A stretch of 64,000 bases of DNA. Origin: Accumulibacter phosphatis (GTDB lineage: Bacteria; Pseudomonadota; Gammaproteobacteria; Burkholderiales; Rhodocyclaceae). Shown here one piece after another: positions 1 through 8,359 of this stretch. Every line of letters begins with the position of its first letter. Position 1 is the stretch's first letter. Made by a program: the position numbers and the translations under genes. The DNA lies in assembly GCF_000024165.1 (NCBI RefSeq), contig NC_013194.1, positions 992,001 to 1,056,000 of the forward strand. Direction: 5' to 3'. The notes under the pieces were generated by a model. It worked only from the letters and a program-made list of their open reading frames with translations. It was not told the origin of the DNA and did not search any database.

Positions 1-1
1 G

Positions 2-208
2 TTCGCCACGGGTCTGAATACGCTTGACTTCATCGTCACCAACCTGGCGCAAAGCGGCGGCAACCCGACCGGTCTTCAGGTTCAGTTCTTGTCGTCAAGT
101 GTCACGCCGGTTCCCGAACCGGAAAGTTACGGGATGCTGCTGGCTGGTCTTGGCTTGGTGGGGTTTGTCACACGTCGCAGACTACTGCATTCAGGGGTGC
201 TTGCCTGA
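2..208 (+). CDS. PEP-CTERM sorting-domain protein, C-terminal part (cut by window start)
   Basis: This is the last 68 codons of a secreted protein whose start lies outside the window. It ends in a textbook PEP-CTERM tail: the VPEPES motif, a hydrophobic stretch (MLLAGLGLVGFV), then a TRRR basic cluster and a short tail. In this family the tail is recognised by an exosortase (XrtA/XrtB type) that cleaves and anchors the protein at the cell surface, usually alongside exopolysaccharide export. The residues before the tail look like the end of a beta-rich domain but are too few to assign. Four more proteins with the same tail follow within 11.5 kb. Confidence 0.85.
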   Translation, partial: FATGLNTLDFIVTNLAQSGGNPTGLQVQFLSSSVTPVPEPESYGMLLAGLGLVGFVTRRRLLHSGVLA

Positions 209-233
209 TTGAGGGTCCAGCACTGACGACCGG

Positions 234-259
234 AGGGGGCGGAAAAAGCCCCTATCTTC
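234..259 (+). terminator. Weak hairpin after the first PEP-CTERM gene
   Basis: A GGGGC/GCCCC stem with a GGAAAAA loop begins 26 bp after the stop codon and is followed by a short pyrimidine stretch (TATCTT). The T-run is poor, so the terminator call is tentative. Confidence 0.35.
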
Positions 260-500
260 CCAATTTGCCCGTGGGCAGTAGGCATCGGCGTGGAGCTCAC
301 GCGACGCTCCGGCACTGCCCTACGGTGCCGTCGTCGCAACCCAGGTGTCATCGCGATGCTTGCTACTTGAGCACGCGGGTCGTTTTTTTGTCCATGGACG
401 TCGCAAAAACTCCATTGACCGTGCAGTCCGGGGGGGCTGAAGCCAAGGTTGACGCGACACGGGAACCGGTAGGCGACGACAGGGCTCCCGCCAATGCATC

Positions 501-526
501 AAGGAAAAGGGGGCCGTAGCCCCCCG
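501..526 (-). terminator. Rho-independent terminator for the 554-1213 gene
   Basis: Read on the minus strand, a GGGGGC stem with a four-base loop closes on GCCCCC and is followed by TTTTCC. It lies 28 bp past the stop of the minus-strand PEP-CTERM gene. The rest of 209-553 holds only this hairpin and the one at 234-259; I see no gene there. Confidence 0.55.
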
Positions 527-553
527 AGACACACTGATACTTCACAGCTTGGA

Positions 554-1213
554 TCAGGCAATGGCTCGCGTTCTGCGACGCGTGGCTATGCCCACCAGGC
601 CAAGACCAGCCAACATCATGGCGTAGGTTTCGGCTTCGGGGACCGCCGAGATGCTGACGTTGTCCAGGGCAGGTCCATAACAACATGGGTCAGTGACGTC
701 GCTCTTGAAACTCAGGGCATAGGAACCCGTGCTCGGTGCCGTAAACAAAAAGCTCTTCGTGATCCACCCCATGGCAGTTGTCGTCTTGCCCGTGGAGTCG
801 AAAGTCACCGACTGAGAGGGTAGGGCCGTGCCAACCGCGACGGTCAGGGACTTAGTCAGCGGACCACCGTCAGGATTGCCCGCCATGTCAAACGAGAGAA
901 GGTATTGCTGCCCGCCCGTAAGGGAAACCGCTTGGGAAACCGTTGGTGTTGGTATTGAAGAGCCGTTGAGGTCGAGGCTTCGGGAACCGTTGCTCGCCAA
1001 CCAGTAGCTTCCGATGTAGTCGACGTTGCCACTAGAAATCGTCCAATTCGTGAGGCCACTGGTGATGGTGGTGAACTTCCCAATATTGCTGAGACCGTCC
1101 TCAAACGAGCCATTCGCTACAATTGACGCCGCTAGGGCAGACATTGGAAGCAGACCGAGCGTCAGTCCTGCTCCCCAAGACAGTCTTCTGACTAACTTAT
1201 CATTCACACTCAC
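554..1213 (-). CDS. PEP-CTERM protein with DUF642/choice-of-anchor-C-like domain
   Basis: A secreted 219-residue protein. The N-terminal signal peptide (basic start, hydrophobic core, ASA-like cleavage near residue 30) is followed by a NGSFEDG motif and a beta-rich domain with a paired-cysteine DPCCYGPALDNVSI stretch, typical of the DUF642/choice-of-anchor C carbohydrate-binding-like group. The C-terminus carries VPEAETY, a hydrophobic segment and TRRRTR, the PEP-CTERM signal. A GAGGAGGTG ribosome-binding site lies just before the ATG. It follows a paralogous protein of equal length at 1331-1963 on the same strand, with 117 bp between them, so the two could be co-transcribed. Binding to the exopolysaccharide matrix is an inference; the ligand is unknown. 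Confidence 0.85.
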   Translation of the reverse strand: MSVNDKLVRRLSWGAGLTLGLLPMSALAASIVANGSFEDGLSNIGKFTTITSGLTNWTISSGNVDYIGSYWLASNGSRSLDLNGSSIPTPTVSQAVSLTGGQQYLLSFDMAGNPDGGPLTKSLTVAVGTALPSQSVTFDSTGKTTTAMGWITKSFLFTAPSTGSYALSFKSDVTDPCCYGPALDNVSISAVPEAETYAMMLAGLGLVGIATRRRTRAIA

Positions 1214-1330
1214 ACCTCCTCAGACAGGGCAAGACCCGTGGCATTCGGACCACGGCAAGGCGGCCAAACGATCGGCCGGTCGCAAATCTTCCCAAAGCTT
1301 GCTGTTCGTGACAACCGTTTGTACGCCCAA

Positions 1331-1963
1331 TCAGAGGCTCTTTGGCATGCGCCGCCTCGCCACGAACCCGACCAGCCCCAAGCCCGCTATCAACATGGTG
1401 TAGGTGTCGGCTTCGGGGACAGCGGTAACCGACACATTGTCGAGCACCGCGCCCGAATTCCCTGAGTCGGCGCTGACGAACTTAAGGTTTGTCGACGTCC
1501 CAGTAGCTGTGTACAGGAACTCGTAGTGCGTGGGTGAAGCCGTACCAGTGTAGGATAACGATAACGGCGCTGCACCGCCGATGATGACTGTCATCGCCGA
1601 CGCGCCGCCCGTGCTGTACGTATTCTTCGAAAGGTCGAAGGCCACCTTGTACTGCTGGCTCGCACTGGAAGCAAAGGTTTGCGACACTGAACCGGGCCCT
1701 GGTGTGCCGAGCAGGTCGATGCTGATGCCGCTGATAGCGCCGTACGCGCCTCTGATCACATCGACCGATGTTGATCCTACGGTCCAATCGTTGATAAACG
1801 ACTGACCGGCGTTGACCGTACTGTAACCCGCCGACGGTAAGAACGAGCCCGACCACGACTCGAAGTCGCCGTTGGTAATCAAATTGACCGCCGAGGCGGC
1901 GGCTGGCGCTAGAGCCAGTATCACCCCTGCTCCCGACAACATGCTCGCTAGCTTAACGTTCAT
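1331..1963 (-). CDS. PEP-CTERM protein, DUF642-like paralogue
   Basis: About 210 residues. A signal peptide (ending near SAASA/V) is followed by NLITNGDFESW, the start of the same DUF642-like fold seen in the next gene downstream, including a VLDNVSV motif before the tail. The C-terminus is VPEADTY, a hydrophobic segment and ARRR, so it should be exosortase-processed. I placed the start at 1963 because a strong GGAGGGGG box sits 5 bases upstream; the adjacent ATG at 1966 would leave only 2 bases. An upstream ATG at 1990 has no such support. Three copies of a conserved motif lie 240-520 bp upstream and may control it. Confidence 0.85.
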   Translation of the reverse strand: MNVKLASMLSGAGVILALAPAAASAVNLITNGDFESWSGSFLPSAGYSTVNAGQSFINDWTVGSTSVDVIRGAYGAISGISIDLLGTPGPGSVSQTFASSASQQYKVAFDLSKNTYSTGGASAMTVIIGGAAPLSLSYTGTASPTHYEFLYTATGTSTNLKFVSADSGNSGAVLDNVSVTAVPEADTYTMLIAGLGLVGFVARRRMPKSL

Positions 1964-2010
1964 CATCGCCCCCTCCAAGAAAACCACCAAATGACCGGAT
2001 TGCGCCAGCC

Positions 2011-2026
2011 CGCCGAACGCTTGCCA
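2011..2026 (-). promoter_or_regulatory. Possible sigma-54 promoter upstream of the 1331-1963 gene
   Basis: The minus strand reads TGGCAAGCGTTCGGCG, which has the GG-N10-GC spacing of sigma-54 promoters but a weak -12 box. It would give a leader of roughly 35 bases. It is listed only because several PEP-CTERM genes are known to be sigma-54 dependent and because enhancer-like repeats lie further upstream. Confidence 0.25.
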
Positions 2027-2201
2027 TTGTTTCAGTCACGTTGCCGTTCGGGCAGGGCACGTAAGCAAGCCTGCAGCCGACTGCTGACTTCTTCAGTGTG
2101 GGTATTCTACACGAATGCCTTGCCGCTATCGCAAGTAGTGTGCCAGTTCCTTGCTCTCTTGCGATACCGTGGTGTCCCGGGTTCCGGCTCGGGTCATTGC
2201 G

Positions 2202-2520
2202 GCCATGTCGTAAGAAATTCCGACACCCGCAGCCGGATAGAAGCATCGATCAGGCCCCTGAATGCGCCATGAAAAAGCGCTGGAACGTCCGTAACACCCC
2301 AACTTAATTGCGCTTTTGCTTCTGAATCAATGATGTCGACAATAGTGTAAAGAATTCCGACGCCCGCGGCGGGGTGCGAGCCACAGTCGGGTCCTTGCGA
2401 CGTCATAAACAAACCCAAATAAATTCCTAACAGATGGACTTAATGGATATTAACTCATGCGCCGATGATGTCGGTGATGGTGTAAAGAATTCCGACACCG
2501 GCGTGACCATCGAGAGGTCC
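2202..2520 (-). repeat. Three spaced copies of a conserved motif (GGYGTCGGAATTCTTTACAC)
   Basis: Three imperfect copies of about 60 bp lie at roughly 2202-2262, 2331-2400 and 2465-2520, spaced 137 and 134 bp apart. The core on the plus strand is GTAAAGAATTCCGAC followed by ACC or GCC (first copy GTAAGAAATTCCGACACC). Copies 2 and 3 also share ATGATGTCG before the core and GGTCC about 25-30 bp after it. They are upstream of the minus-strand PEP-CTERM pair and just past the end of epsL. The arrangement fits binding sites of an enhancer-binding regulator, or copies of a short non-coding element. No gene is visible in 1991-2539. Confidence 0.6.
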
Positions 2521-2539
2521 CCCGGATCGGATAGACGAC

Positions 2540-3790
2540 TCACCAGGTGAGCGCCCCGGTGATCGACGCCGTGGTATCGTTGTACTGGTCGCCAGGGTAG
2601 TTTGAATCGCGCTTCTGTTGCTGCACGGCCATCCTGAAGGACAGCTTGCGCGTCGGGTTGTAGCCGGCCGTCAGGCCCAGCAGCCAGGTCCGGTCCTCCC
2701 TGCGAGGAAAAACGCTCGACAAGCCCAGCGGCACACCGGGGTAGACCTCGTTCAACCACTTCACTGTCGCCTGCAGACTCGTTTTCTCGGTCGCCAGCCA
2801 GGTCGGCGCGAGCGTGACCGAACTGGTCAGCACGTAATTGGCCACGTAGTCGCCGGTCACGTCCTGACGGGGGCCGATTTCGCGTGACACGGCAGCGTTC
2901 AGCGAGGTCTTGGCGGAGGGCTGCCAGGCGTAGTTCAGGTTGCCGGTGACGCCCTGGAAATCGCGGTTGCTGAGCACGTCATAGCGCAGCCGGGTAAAGC
3001 CGAGCTGACCGTCCAGCCGGCTGGCACCGGAAAGTTGCCAGTTGGCGGTGGCGCGCAAGTCTTCCTGGCCGAATCCCGTATCGAGCAGGGACAAGCCGAG
3101 CACCGGGGTGCTGCGGTTGGGATAGCTGGCATCGGTATGACGGTACAGTAGGCCCACCCGATTGCCCGACCGCGGCTGGTAGGTCAGCTTGAGTTCGGCG
3201 ACTGCCGCGTCATAGTCATCAAGCGGCTGGGAATTTCCGGAATAGCGGTTCTGCAGGGCGTAGACGCCGACTCCTGTCGCCCAGTCGGGGTGCCACCAGT
3301 AGTTGGCGTCGCCGCCGGACCGGCGGTAGGTATTGGTCGTCTGCTGGAAACCGCGCGTATTGGCGAAATTGGTCAGCGATTGTGCCTGCTCGGCGACCAG
3401 GCTACCGCGCCAGTGATTTCCCACTTGCCAGTCCATATTAAGCCCCAGATTCAGCGGGTTGTAGTCGAGGTAGGCGTACTCCCGGTACTTGTTGATGGCA
3501 TAGTTGACATTGGCTCGCAGGTCTTGCCGACCGTAGGTGTGAGCGAAGCGCAATCCCAGCTGCGTGCTGCTCAGCGTGTCGCCGCGGGAACCGGGGACAC
3601 CATTGATGACCGGGGAGAGGCCATCGGGTAGCCGGAACAGGTTGTTGTCGCGCTGGACTGTCTCGGCGACAGACAACGTGAGTGTGTTCGGTTCGTCCGC
3701 CACTCCCTGGTCGGGCGCCAGTGTGCCGAACGCCGCCATGAGCAGCAACGCCCGTTGCCAGCCGCTACGTTGCTGCTGAGCTCGTATCAT
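2540..3790 (-). CDS. epsL: EpsL-like exopolysaccharide outer-membrane beta-barrel protein
   Basis: About 416 residues. A signal peptide (basic start, LLLMAAFGTLA, cleavage near VADEP) is followed by alternating amphipathic strands rich in aromatic residues, ending in a terminal strand TASITGALTW typical of outer-membrane barrels. The sequence matches the XrtB/PEP-CTERM-associated EpsL family, thought to form part of the exopolysaccharide export machinery. I chose the ATG at 3790 because the signal peptide begins there and AGGA lies six bases upstream; a longer frame to 3868 adds residues with no signal character. It is divergent from the EpsB-like transferase, with 128 bp between them. Confidence 0.8.
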   Translation of the reverse strand: MIRAQQQRSGWQRALLLMAAFGTLAPDQGVADEPNTLTLSVAETVQRDNNLFRLPDGLSPVINGVPGSRGDTLSSTQLGLRFAHTYGRQDLRANVNYAINKYREYAYLDYNPLNLGLNMDWQVGNHWRGSLVAEQAQSLTNFANTRGFQQTTNTYRRSGGDANYWWHPDWATGVGVYALQNRYSGNSQPLDDYDAAVAELKLTYQPRSGNRVGLLYRHTDASYPNRSTPVLGLSLLDTGFGQEDLRATANWQLSGASRLDGQLGFTRLRYDVLSNRDFQGVTGNLNYAWQPSAKTSLNAAVSREIGPRQDVTGDYVANYVLTSSVTLAPTWLATEKTSLQATVKWLNEVYPGVPLGLSSVFPRREDRTWLLGLTAGYNPTRKLSFRMAVQQQKRDSNYPGDQYNDTTASITGALTW

Positions 3791-3808
3791 CAGGGTTCCT
3801 GGCATTTC

Positions 3809-3839
3809 TTGCAGAAGGGTTTCGCTGCCGTTGTATAAT
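3809..3839 (+). promoter_or_regulatory. Possible sigma-70 promoter for the EpsB-like gene
   Basis: A perfect TATAAT lies at 3834-3839, 80 bp before the ATG at 3919. The best -35 box is TTGCAG at 3809-3814 with a long 19-bp spacer, so the call rests mainly on the -10 box. Confidence 0.35.
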
Positions 3840-3918
3840 CCACCGCTTGAGACATGCGATTCTCTCACGTTATTTCCCCCTGTCAGTCACTCCCCCCGCG
3901 CGCATCTCCTCCTCCGGT

Positions 3919-5316
3919 ATGTATTCGACATTGGACAAGCGGCACGTCTTGTATGGCAAGCGGTTCACACTCACCGCGGCCGCGGAGGCGTTCCTCGATC
4001 CCCTGCTGGTCGCGCTGTGTCTGTTCGGCGCCCTGCTGTACCATGGGGCCAGGTTGGAGGCGCGCTACGTTATTCTGGCTTTGATGGCCTTTGGGCTGAT
4101 GTTTCCGGGGGACACTCGCTTCCACGATCGACTCCGGCGGGTGGTGCGGAAAAAGGTGCTGAACTGGCTGATTTTCGTGGTCATGCTGGGTGCGTTGGGA
4201 TATGCCACAGGCTATATCCATCATTTCTCGCGCGAGGTCATGCTCACCTGGCTGGTCGCCACACCCGCGCTGCTGATCGCGGGTCATGAAGCAGCACGCC
4301 GAATCGTGCCGCGCTTGCTTGCCATCGAGGCCAATCGGAAGACAGTGGTCATTGCCGGCTGCAATGACGTCGGTTTGCGCCTTGCCCGCTCCTTCCTTGA
4401 TGACCGTTACCTCGGGGTCACTTTCAAAGGATTTTTTGACGATCGCGGGCGCGCGCGCCTGGATTCCATTGCCGAGATGCCATTGCTCGGTTCACTCGCG
4501 CTTCTTGGTGACTACGTCCGGGAGCACCGTGTGGAGCAAATCTACCTGGCACTGCCGATGGCCACGCAGCCGCGCATACTCGCGGTGCTCGATAGTCTCA
4601 AAGACACCACGGCGTCGATTTTCTTCGCGCCGGATATCTTCGTCACCGACCTCATCCAGGGCCGGATGGACAGTGTCGGTGGGGTCCCTGTCGTGGCCGT
4701 CTGCGAGACGCCGTTTCAGGGTTTGCAAGGCATCATCAAGAGACTCTCCGACATCGTGTTGAGCTCGTTGATCCTCCTCGCGGTGTCGCCGGCCATGCTG
4801 GCCCTGGCGATCGGCGTCAAGAGGAGTTCTCCGGGACCGATCATTTTCCGGCAGCGCCGCTATGGGCTCGATGGCAAGGAGATCGCCGTCTACAAATTCC
4901 GTTCGATGACCGTATGCGAGGATCACGGAGTGATTCCCCAGGCACGCAGGAATGATGTCCGGGTAACTGCGTTCGGCGCGTTCCTGCGGCGCACGTCGCT
5001 TGACGAATTGCCCCAGTTCGTCAACGTTCTGCAAGGGCGAATGAGCATTGTCGGCCCGCGTCCGCACGCCGTTGCTCATAACGAAACTTACCGCAAGCTG
5101 ATCAAGGGTTACATGGTGCGGCACAAGGTCAGGCCCGGGATCACCGGTTGGGCGCAGGTCAACGGCTGCCGCGGCGAGACGGAGACCGTCGAGAAGATGC
5201 AGAAGCGCATCGAATGGGATCTGGAATACCTGCGGACGTGGTCGCTGAGTCTGGACACGTGGATCATCATCAAGACGATATGGGTGGTACTGCGAGGCGA
5301 CCGGCATGCCTACTGA
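3919..5316 (+). CDS. EpsB-like membrane polyprenyl-phosphate sugar phosphotransferase (first step of EPS assembly)
   Basis: A 465-residue polyisoprenyl-phosphate hexose-1-phosphate transferase of the WcaJ/EpsB group. It would load the first sugar phosphate onto the lipid carrier at the inner membrane. Four or five N-terminal membrane segments (residues about 20-130) are followed by a Rossmann-like middle region (VIAGCNDVGLRLAR), another membrane segment near 285, and the C-terminal bacterial sugar transferase domain with KFRSM, DELPQ and MSIVGPRPH. The start at 3919 gives MYSTLDKR; codons upstream of it do not look coding. The last 11 bases overlap the VanZ-like gene, so translation is probably coupled. 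The divergent epsL supports a role in PEP-CTERM-linked exopolysaccharide synthesis. Confidence 0.85.
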   Translation: MYSTLDKRHVLYGKRFTLTAAAEAFLDPLLVALCLFGALLYHGARLEARYVILALMAFGLMFPGDTRFHDRLRRVVRKKVLNWLIFVVMLGALGYATGYIHHFSREVMLTWLVATPALLIAGHEAARRIVPRLLAIEANRKTVVIAGCNDVGLRLARSFLDDRYLGVTFKGFFDDRGRARLDSIAEMPLLGSLALLGDYVREHRVEQIYLALPMATQPRILAVLDSLKDTTASIFFAPDIFVTDLIQGRMDSVGGVPVVAVCETPFQGLQGIIKRLSDIVLSSLILLAVSPAMLALAIGVKRSSPGPIIFRQRRYGLDGKEIAVYKFRSMTVCEDHGVIPQARRNDVRVTAFGAFLRRTSLDELPQFVNVLQGRMSIVGPRPHAVAHNETYRKLIKGYMVRHKVRPGITGWAQVNGCRGETETVEKMQKRIEWDLEYLRTWSLSLDTWIIIKTIWVVLRGDRHAY

Positions 5317-5674
5317 GGAGGCCGATTTTCGGCATGGGCGGCGCTGGGCCCTTGCTCTGGCCGCTCTCGGGATTGTGCTCCTGTTCGCTGTCGGCTGGAC
5401 GCCGCTCGCCGTTGGGCTGTTCGTCACCCCGTGGGACAAGGTGGCGCATGTGGTGAGTTTTGGGCTGCTGGCCGGGTTGCTGTCGCAGGGACTGGGGCGG
5501 CACCGACTGGCGTGGGCCTTCTTGCTGGCGGCGCTGGTCGGGGGGGCAGATGAACTCCACCAGCTACAACTGCCGGGACGCAGCGCGGACTGGCTGGATT
5601 TTGCCTCGGACGCTTGTGGGGCTGCTGCCGGTTGCACCTTGAGCGCAATGGTGCCGGTTTGGCGGCTGCGATGA
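5306..5674 (+). CDS. VanZ-like membrane protein
   Basis: A 122-residue protein with four hydrophobic segments and the VanZ-family pattern WDKVAHVVSFGLLAGLL followed by an acidic DELHQ and a DWLDFASDACGAA motif near the end. VanZ-like proteins commonly sit in exopolysaccharide and PEP-CTERM clusters, but their biochemical role there is unknown. It overlaps the preceding transferase by 11 bp and shares an ATGA overlap with the following lytic transglycosylase, so the three form a tight operon. Confidence 0.8.
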   Translation: MPTEEADFRHGRRWALALAALGIVLLFAVGWTPLAVGLFVTPWDKVAHVVSFGLLAGLLSQGLGRHRLAWAFLLAALVGGADELHQLQLPGRSADWLDFASDACGAAAGCTLSAMVPVWRLR

Positions 5675-6336
5675 GGCATGTTGCGCTCATTCTCGCTGCT
5701 GTCTGCGCGGTGCCGCCGGCGCTCGCGGTCGAGCCCGCACCGAGTCCTTACCGGCTCTCCGGTTCGCAGGAGGCCTATCGTTTGCGGGTGGATTCGAGCG
5801 TCCTCCTCCAGGGCGGCGTGACGATCAATCGCGGCCTCACTAACCGCCCGTACGCTAGCGCTATCGAGCGCGCGGCCCGCCAGGCCGGAATCGCTCCCGA
5901 ACTGCTGCACGCGGTCGTCCTGCAGGAGTCCGGATATCGGCCGGACGCGATCTCACCCAAGGGTGCGACTGGCCTCGCCCAGCTCATGCCGGGAACGGCT
6001 GTTCGCTATGGCGTCCGCGACGCGCGCGTCCCCGAACGAAATCTCGAGGCCGGGGCGTCTTACCTGCGTGACTTGCTGCGGCAGTTCAATGGCGACGAAC
6101 GCTTGGCCGTGGCTGCCTACAACGCCGGGGAGGGTGCCGTGAAACGCTATGGAGACATCCCGCCCTACGCCGAGACGCGCGCCTATGTGCCGCTGGTTAT
6201 CGGCGAATATGAGCGTTTGCGAGCGTCATCGCGGGTCGTCTGGCCGCAGTTCCAACTGCGCCAAGTGACGCCGGTGATCAAGGAACACGTTCTGCCGGTC
6301 GGGCTTCGCGCGGATTTGCCTGCTGGTCCAGGCTGA
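5671..6336 (+). CDS. Lytic transglycosylase (SLT domain), exported
   Basis: A 221-residue protein with a cleavable signal peptide (LILAAVCAVPPALA) followed by a soluble lytic transglycosylase fold. The catalytic Glu is in QESGYRPDAISPKGATG, followed by LAQLMPGTA and the AVAAYNAGEGAV motif. It would cleave the glycan strands of peptidoglycan with formation of 1,6-anhydro-muramic acid. I chose the ATG at 5671 because it overlaps the VanZ stop (ATGA) and opens directly into the signal peptide. Its position suggests it opens the cell wall for assembly of the exopolysaccharide export complex. Confidence 0.87.
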   Translation: MRHVALILAAVCAVPPALAVEPAPSPYRLSGSQEAYRLRVDSSVLLQGGVTINRGLTNRPYASAIERAARQAGIAPELLHAVVLQESGYRPDAISPKGATGLAQLMPGTAVRYGVRDARVPERNLEAGASYLRDLLRQFNGDERLAVAAYNAGEGAVKRYGDIPPYAETRAYVPLVIGEYERLRASSRVVWPQFQLRQVTPVIKEHVLPVGLRADLPAGPG

Positions 6337-6344
6337 TTCCGGGT

Positions 6345-6382
6345 GGCTTCGAGCGCTTTGCTGATGGGTTGCGCTCGAAGCC
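6345..6382. terminator. Perfect 12-bp inverted repeat between convergent genes
   Basis: GGCTTCGAGCGC at 6345-6356 and its exact complement at 6371-6382 enclose a 14-base loop, 8 bp after the transglycosylase stop and before the convergent PEP-CTERM gene. No T-run follows, so it may be a factor-assisted or bidirectional terminator. Confidence 0.45.
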
Positions 6383-6451
6383 TCCGTAATTCCCTCAGCT
6401 CATCGCCGAAAACGCATGCTCGACTGCCTATTGCCGCGAGGCCAAGGCAGC

Positions 6452-7422
6452 CTACACGACGTCGTTGATCTGACGGCGCCTGTGCGCTATTACCCCAATC
6501 ACCCCCAGACCGGCCAGCAACATCGCCGCCTCACTCGCTTCCGGCACGGCGGTAGCCACATAGACCCCTTCGCTGCCGTCACTGAAACTCGCGAAGAAAG
6601 CGAGGCGATTCCCGCTTAGTGCATCGGAGGACATTGCGGTGGAGTTGACAACTTTGCCGTCGAGCGTGTCGCCCTGGGCAATCACCTTGGCCAGTTGTCC
6701 CTCGTACTCGATATACACTCCCTGCGAACCCCAGTCGAATGCAACATTGCCGTTCGAGATCGATACGTTCTCGATGCGCTGCCCAAACGAAAAAAGATCG
6801 CTCCCAGGCACCCGAGTATTGACGTCGGCGACCTTCTGCAGTCCGGCCCCGACGTCCTTATAGACCCCGTTCCCGGAGTCGGTGAAAGCAAGAGTGTGGC
6901 CGTCCACGTCGAGCCGAAAGCCGTCGCCGAAGGTGGATCCTGGGCGCTCTGGTACGGGGGTATGGACGTCGGCCACCGTTTCAATTGTTCCGCCTTGAGT
7001 CCGATACAGACCTATCCGGTTGGTCACGGATGTCCTGGCGTTAAAGGTTACCTCCTGTCCATTGAAGGCCAAGAGACCGGTGCCACCGACGAAGGAGGTG
7101 AAGGTACCCGCCGCACCGCCAGGTGCTTGAGTGGTCCGATCCGCGAGCTTATCGAGCGCGCCGCCGCTCCGCTCGACGAACAGACCCTCGTTCACAAGGG
7201 GGTAGGGGGAATCGGGGTAGCCCGTGCTCCCGATGAAGGCCAGGCGATCGTTCTTGAAGGAGTACGTGGTCAAGTTATTGACGTAGAAGGAGCTTCCGCC
7301 GCTGTCGGGTATGGTTGTCACGGCATTGACGATCGGCAGGAGTTGGCCAGATCGATTGCTGTAGATGCCCGTCGGTTGACCAATGCCACGGTTTTGGCCC
7401 CAAAAGACGATGGTGCCTCCGT
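6452..7422 (-). pseudogene. PEP-CTERM protein, C-terminal two thirds (gene split by IS21 element)
   Basis: This is the 3' part of a PEP-CTERM gene whose 5' part lies at 9532-9918. It encodes repeated units of about 60-70 residues of the form GxY/GLF-x(n)-VADxxTxxP, resembling beta-propeller blades, and ends in VPEASEAAMLLAGLGVIGVIAHRRR. Removing the element 7423-9531 plus one copy of the TCCGT duplication joins SPSVDG to GGTIVFWG in frame and gives a 450-residue protein. The current downstream fragment lacks the signal peptide, so it should not be exported. The IS start region supplies an in-frame ATG (frame open to 7465), but that product would be cytoplasmic and is unlikely to be functional. 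Confidence 0.88.
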
Positions 7423-7573
7423 TGTCAACACCGATTGAAAACTGACACAGTTTTTCCTTTGTCACCGATTGAAAACTGATACACCCCCAATGCTGCTTGA
7501 TGGCGGTGGTGGGGCCTCCTGGAGGGCGGGCCGTAGGCCCAACCGGAAGGAGGCCCCACCACCGCGGCGGCGC

Positions 7574-8359
7574 CTACCCTCCGGCGATCGCCTTCCTGGC
7601 CTGAACCATTCCCGTCTGCCGCTGACGTTTGAGCCGGTAGCTTTCCCCGGCGATCGGTACGATCTGTGCGTGGTGCAGCAAACGATCCAGCAATGCCGCC
7701 GTCAGCGTGGCATCCTGCGCAAAGGTGGCATCCCATTGGCCAAACGACAGGTTGCTGGTGACGATCAGGCTGCCCTTCTCGTAGCGCGCGGCAATCACCT
7801 GGAAAAAGAGGTTGGCCTGCTCGCGGCTCATCGGCAGATAGCCGATTTCGTCGATGATCAGCAGACGGTAAGCGGCGATCGCCCGGTGCATGACCGCTTT
7901 CAACTGGTTCTGTGCGTGCGCGGCCGAGAGGGTCAGCAAGAGATCGGCGGCGGTCGTGAAACGGGTCTTGATGCCGGCTTGCGCGGCGCGATAGCCCAGG
8001 GCGATCGCGAGATGGGTCTTGCCCACCCCGGAGGGGCCGACCAGGACGACGTTTTCGTTGCGCTCGACAAAGGCCAGACCGGCCAGTTCGTCGATCTGGC
8101 TCCTTTTGACGCCGGCGGCGAAGGCGTAATCGAATTCCTCCAGCGTCTTGATCGCCGGGAATCCCGCCAGACGCGTCAACATGCTTTGCTTGCGCACCTG
8201 GCGTCCCGCGACTTCCGCTTTCAGCAGTGCTTCCAGAAAGTCGCTGTAGGCGCTTTCCTGCGCAGCGGCTTCCTGGGCGGCGCCGACGTAGTTCTGCGCC
8301 ACGAACGGCAGGTTCAGACTGTCGCACAAGGCGAGCATTCGTTCGTACTGGAGGTTCAT
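7574..8359 (-). CDS. istB: IstB-like transposition helper ATPase
   Basis: A 261-residue AAA+ ATPase of the IstB/DnaC-like group that assembles on target DNA and activates the IstA transposase. The Walker A motif is GPSGVGKTH (near residue 107) and Walker B is LLIIDEIGY, with the SNLSFGQWD sensor region after it. The ATG at 8359 overlaps the istA stop by four bases, which is standard for IS21 and decides the start. The length matches the family. Confidence 0.93.
   Translation of the reverse strand: MNLQYERMLALCDSLNLPFVAQNYVGAAQEAAAQESAYSDFLEALLKAEVAGRQVRKQSMLTRLAGFPAIKTLEEFDYAFAAGVKRSQIDELAGLAFVERNENVVLVGPSGVGKTHLAIALGYRAAQAGIKTRFTTAADLLLTLSAAHAQNQLKAVMHRAIAAYRLLIIDEIGYLPMSREQANLFFQVIAARYEKGSLIVTSNLSFGQWDATFAQDATLTAALLDRLLHHAQIVPIAGESYRLKRQRQTGMVQARKAIAGG

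Noticed and set aside
1228..1243. Sigma-54-like TGCCACGGGTCTTGCC upstream of the 554-1213 gene
   Set aside because: One invariant G is missing and the transcript would start inside the ribosome-binding site, leaving no usable leader.
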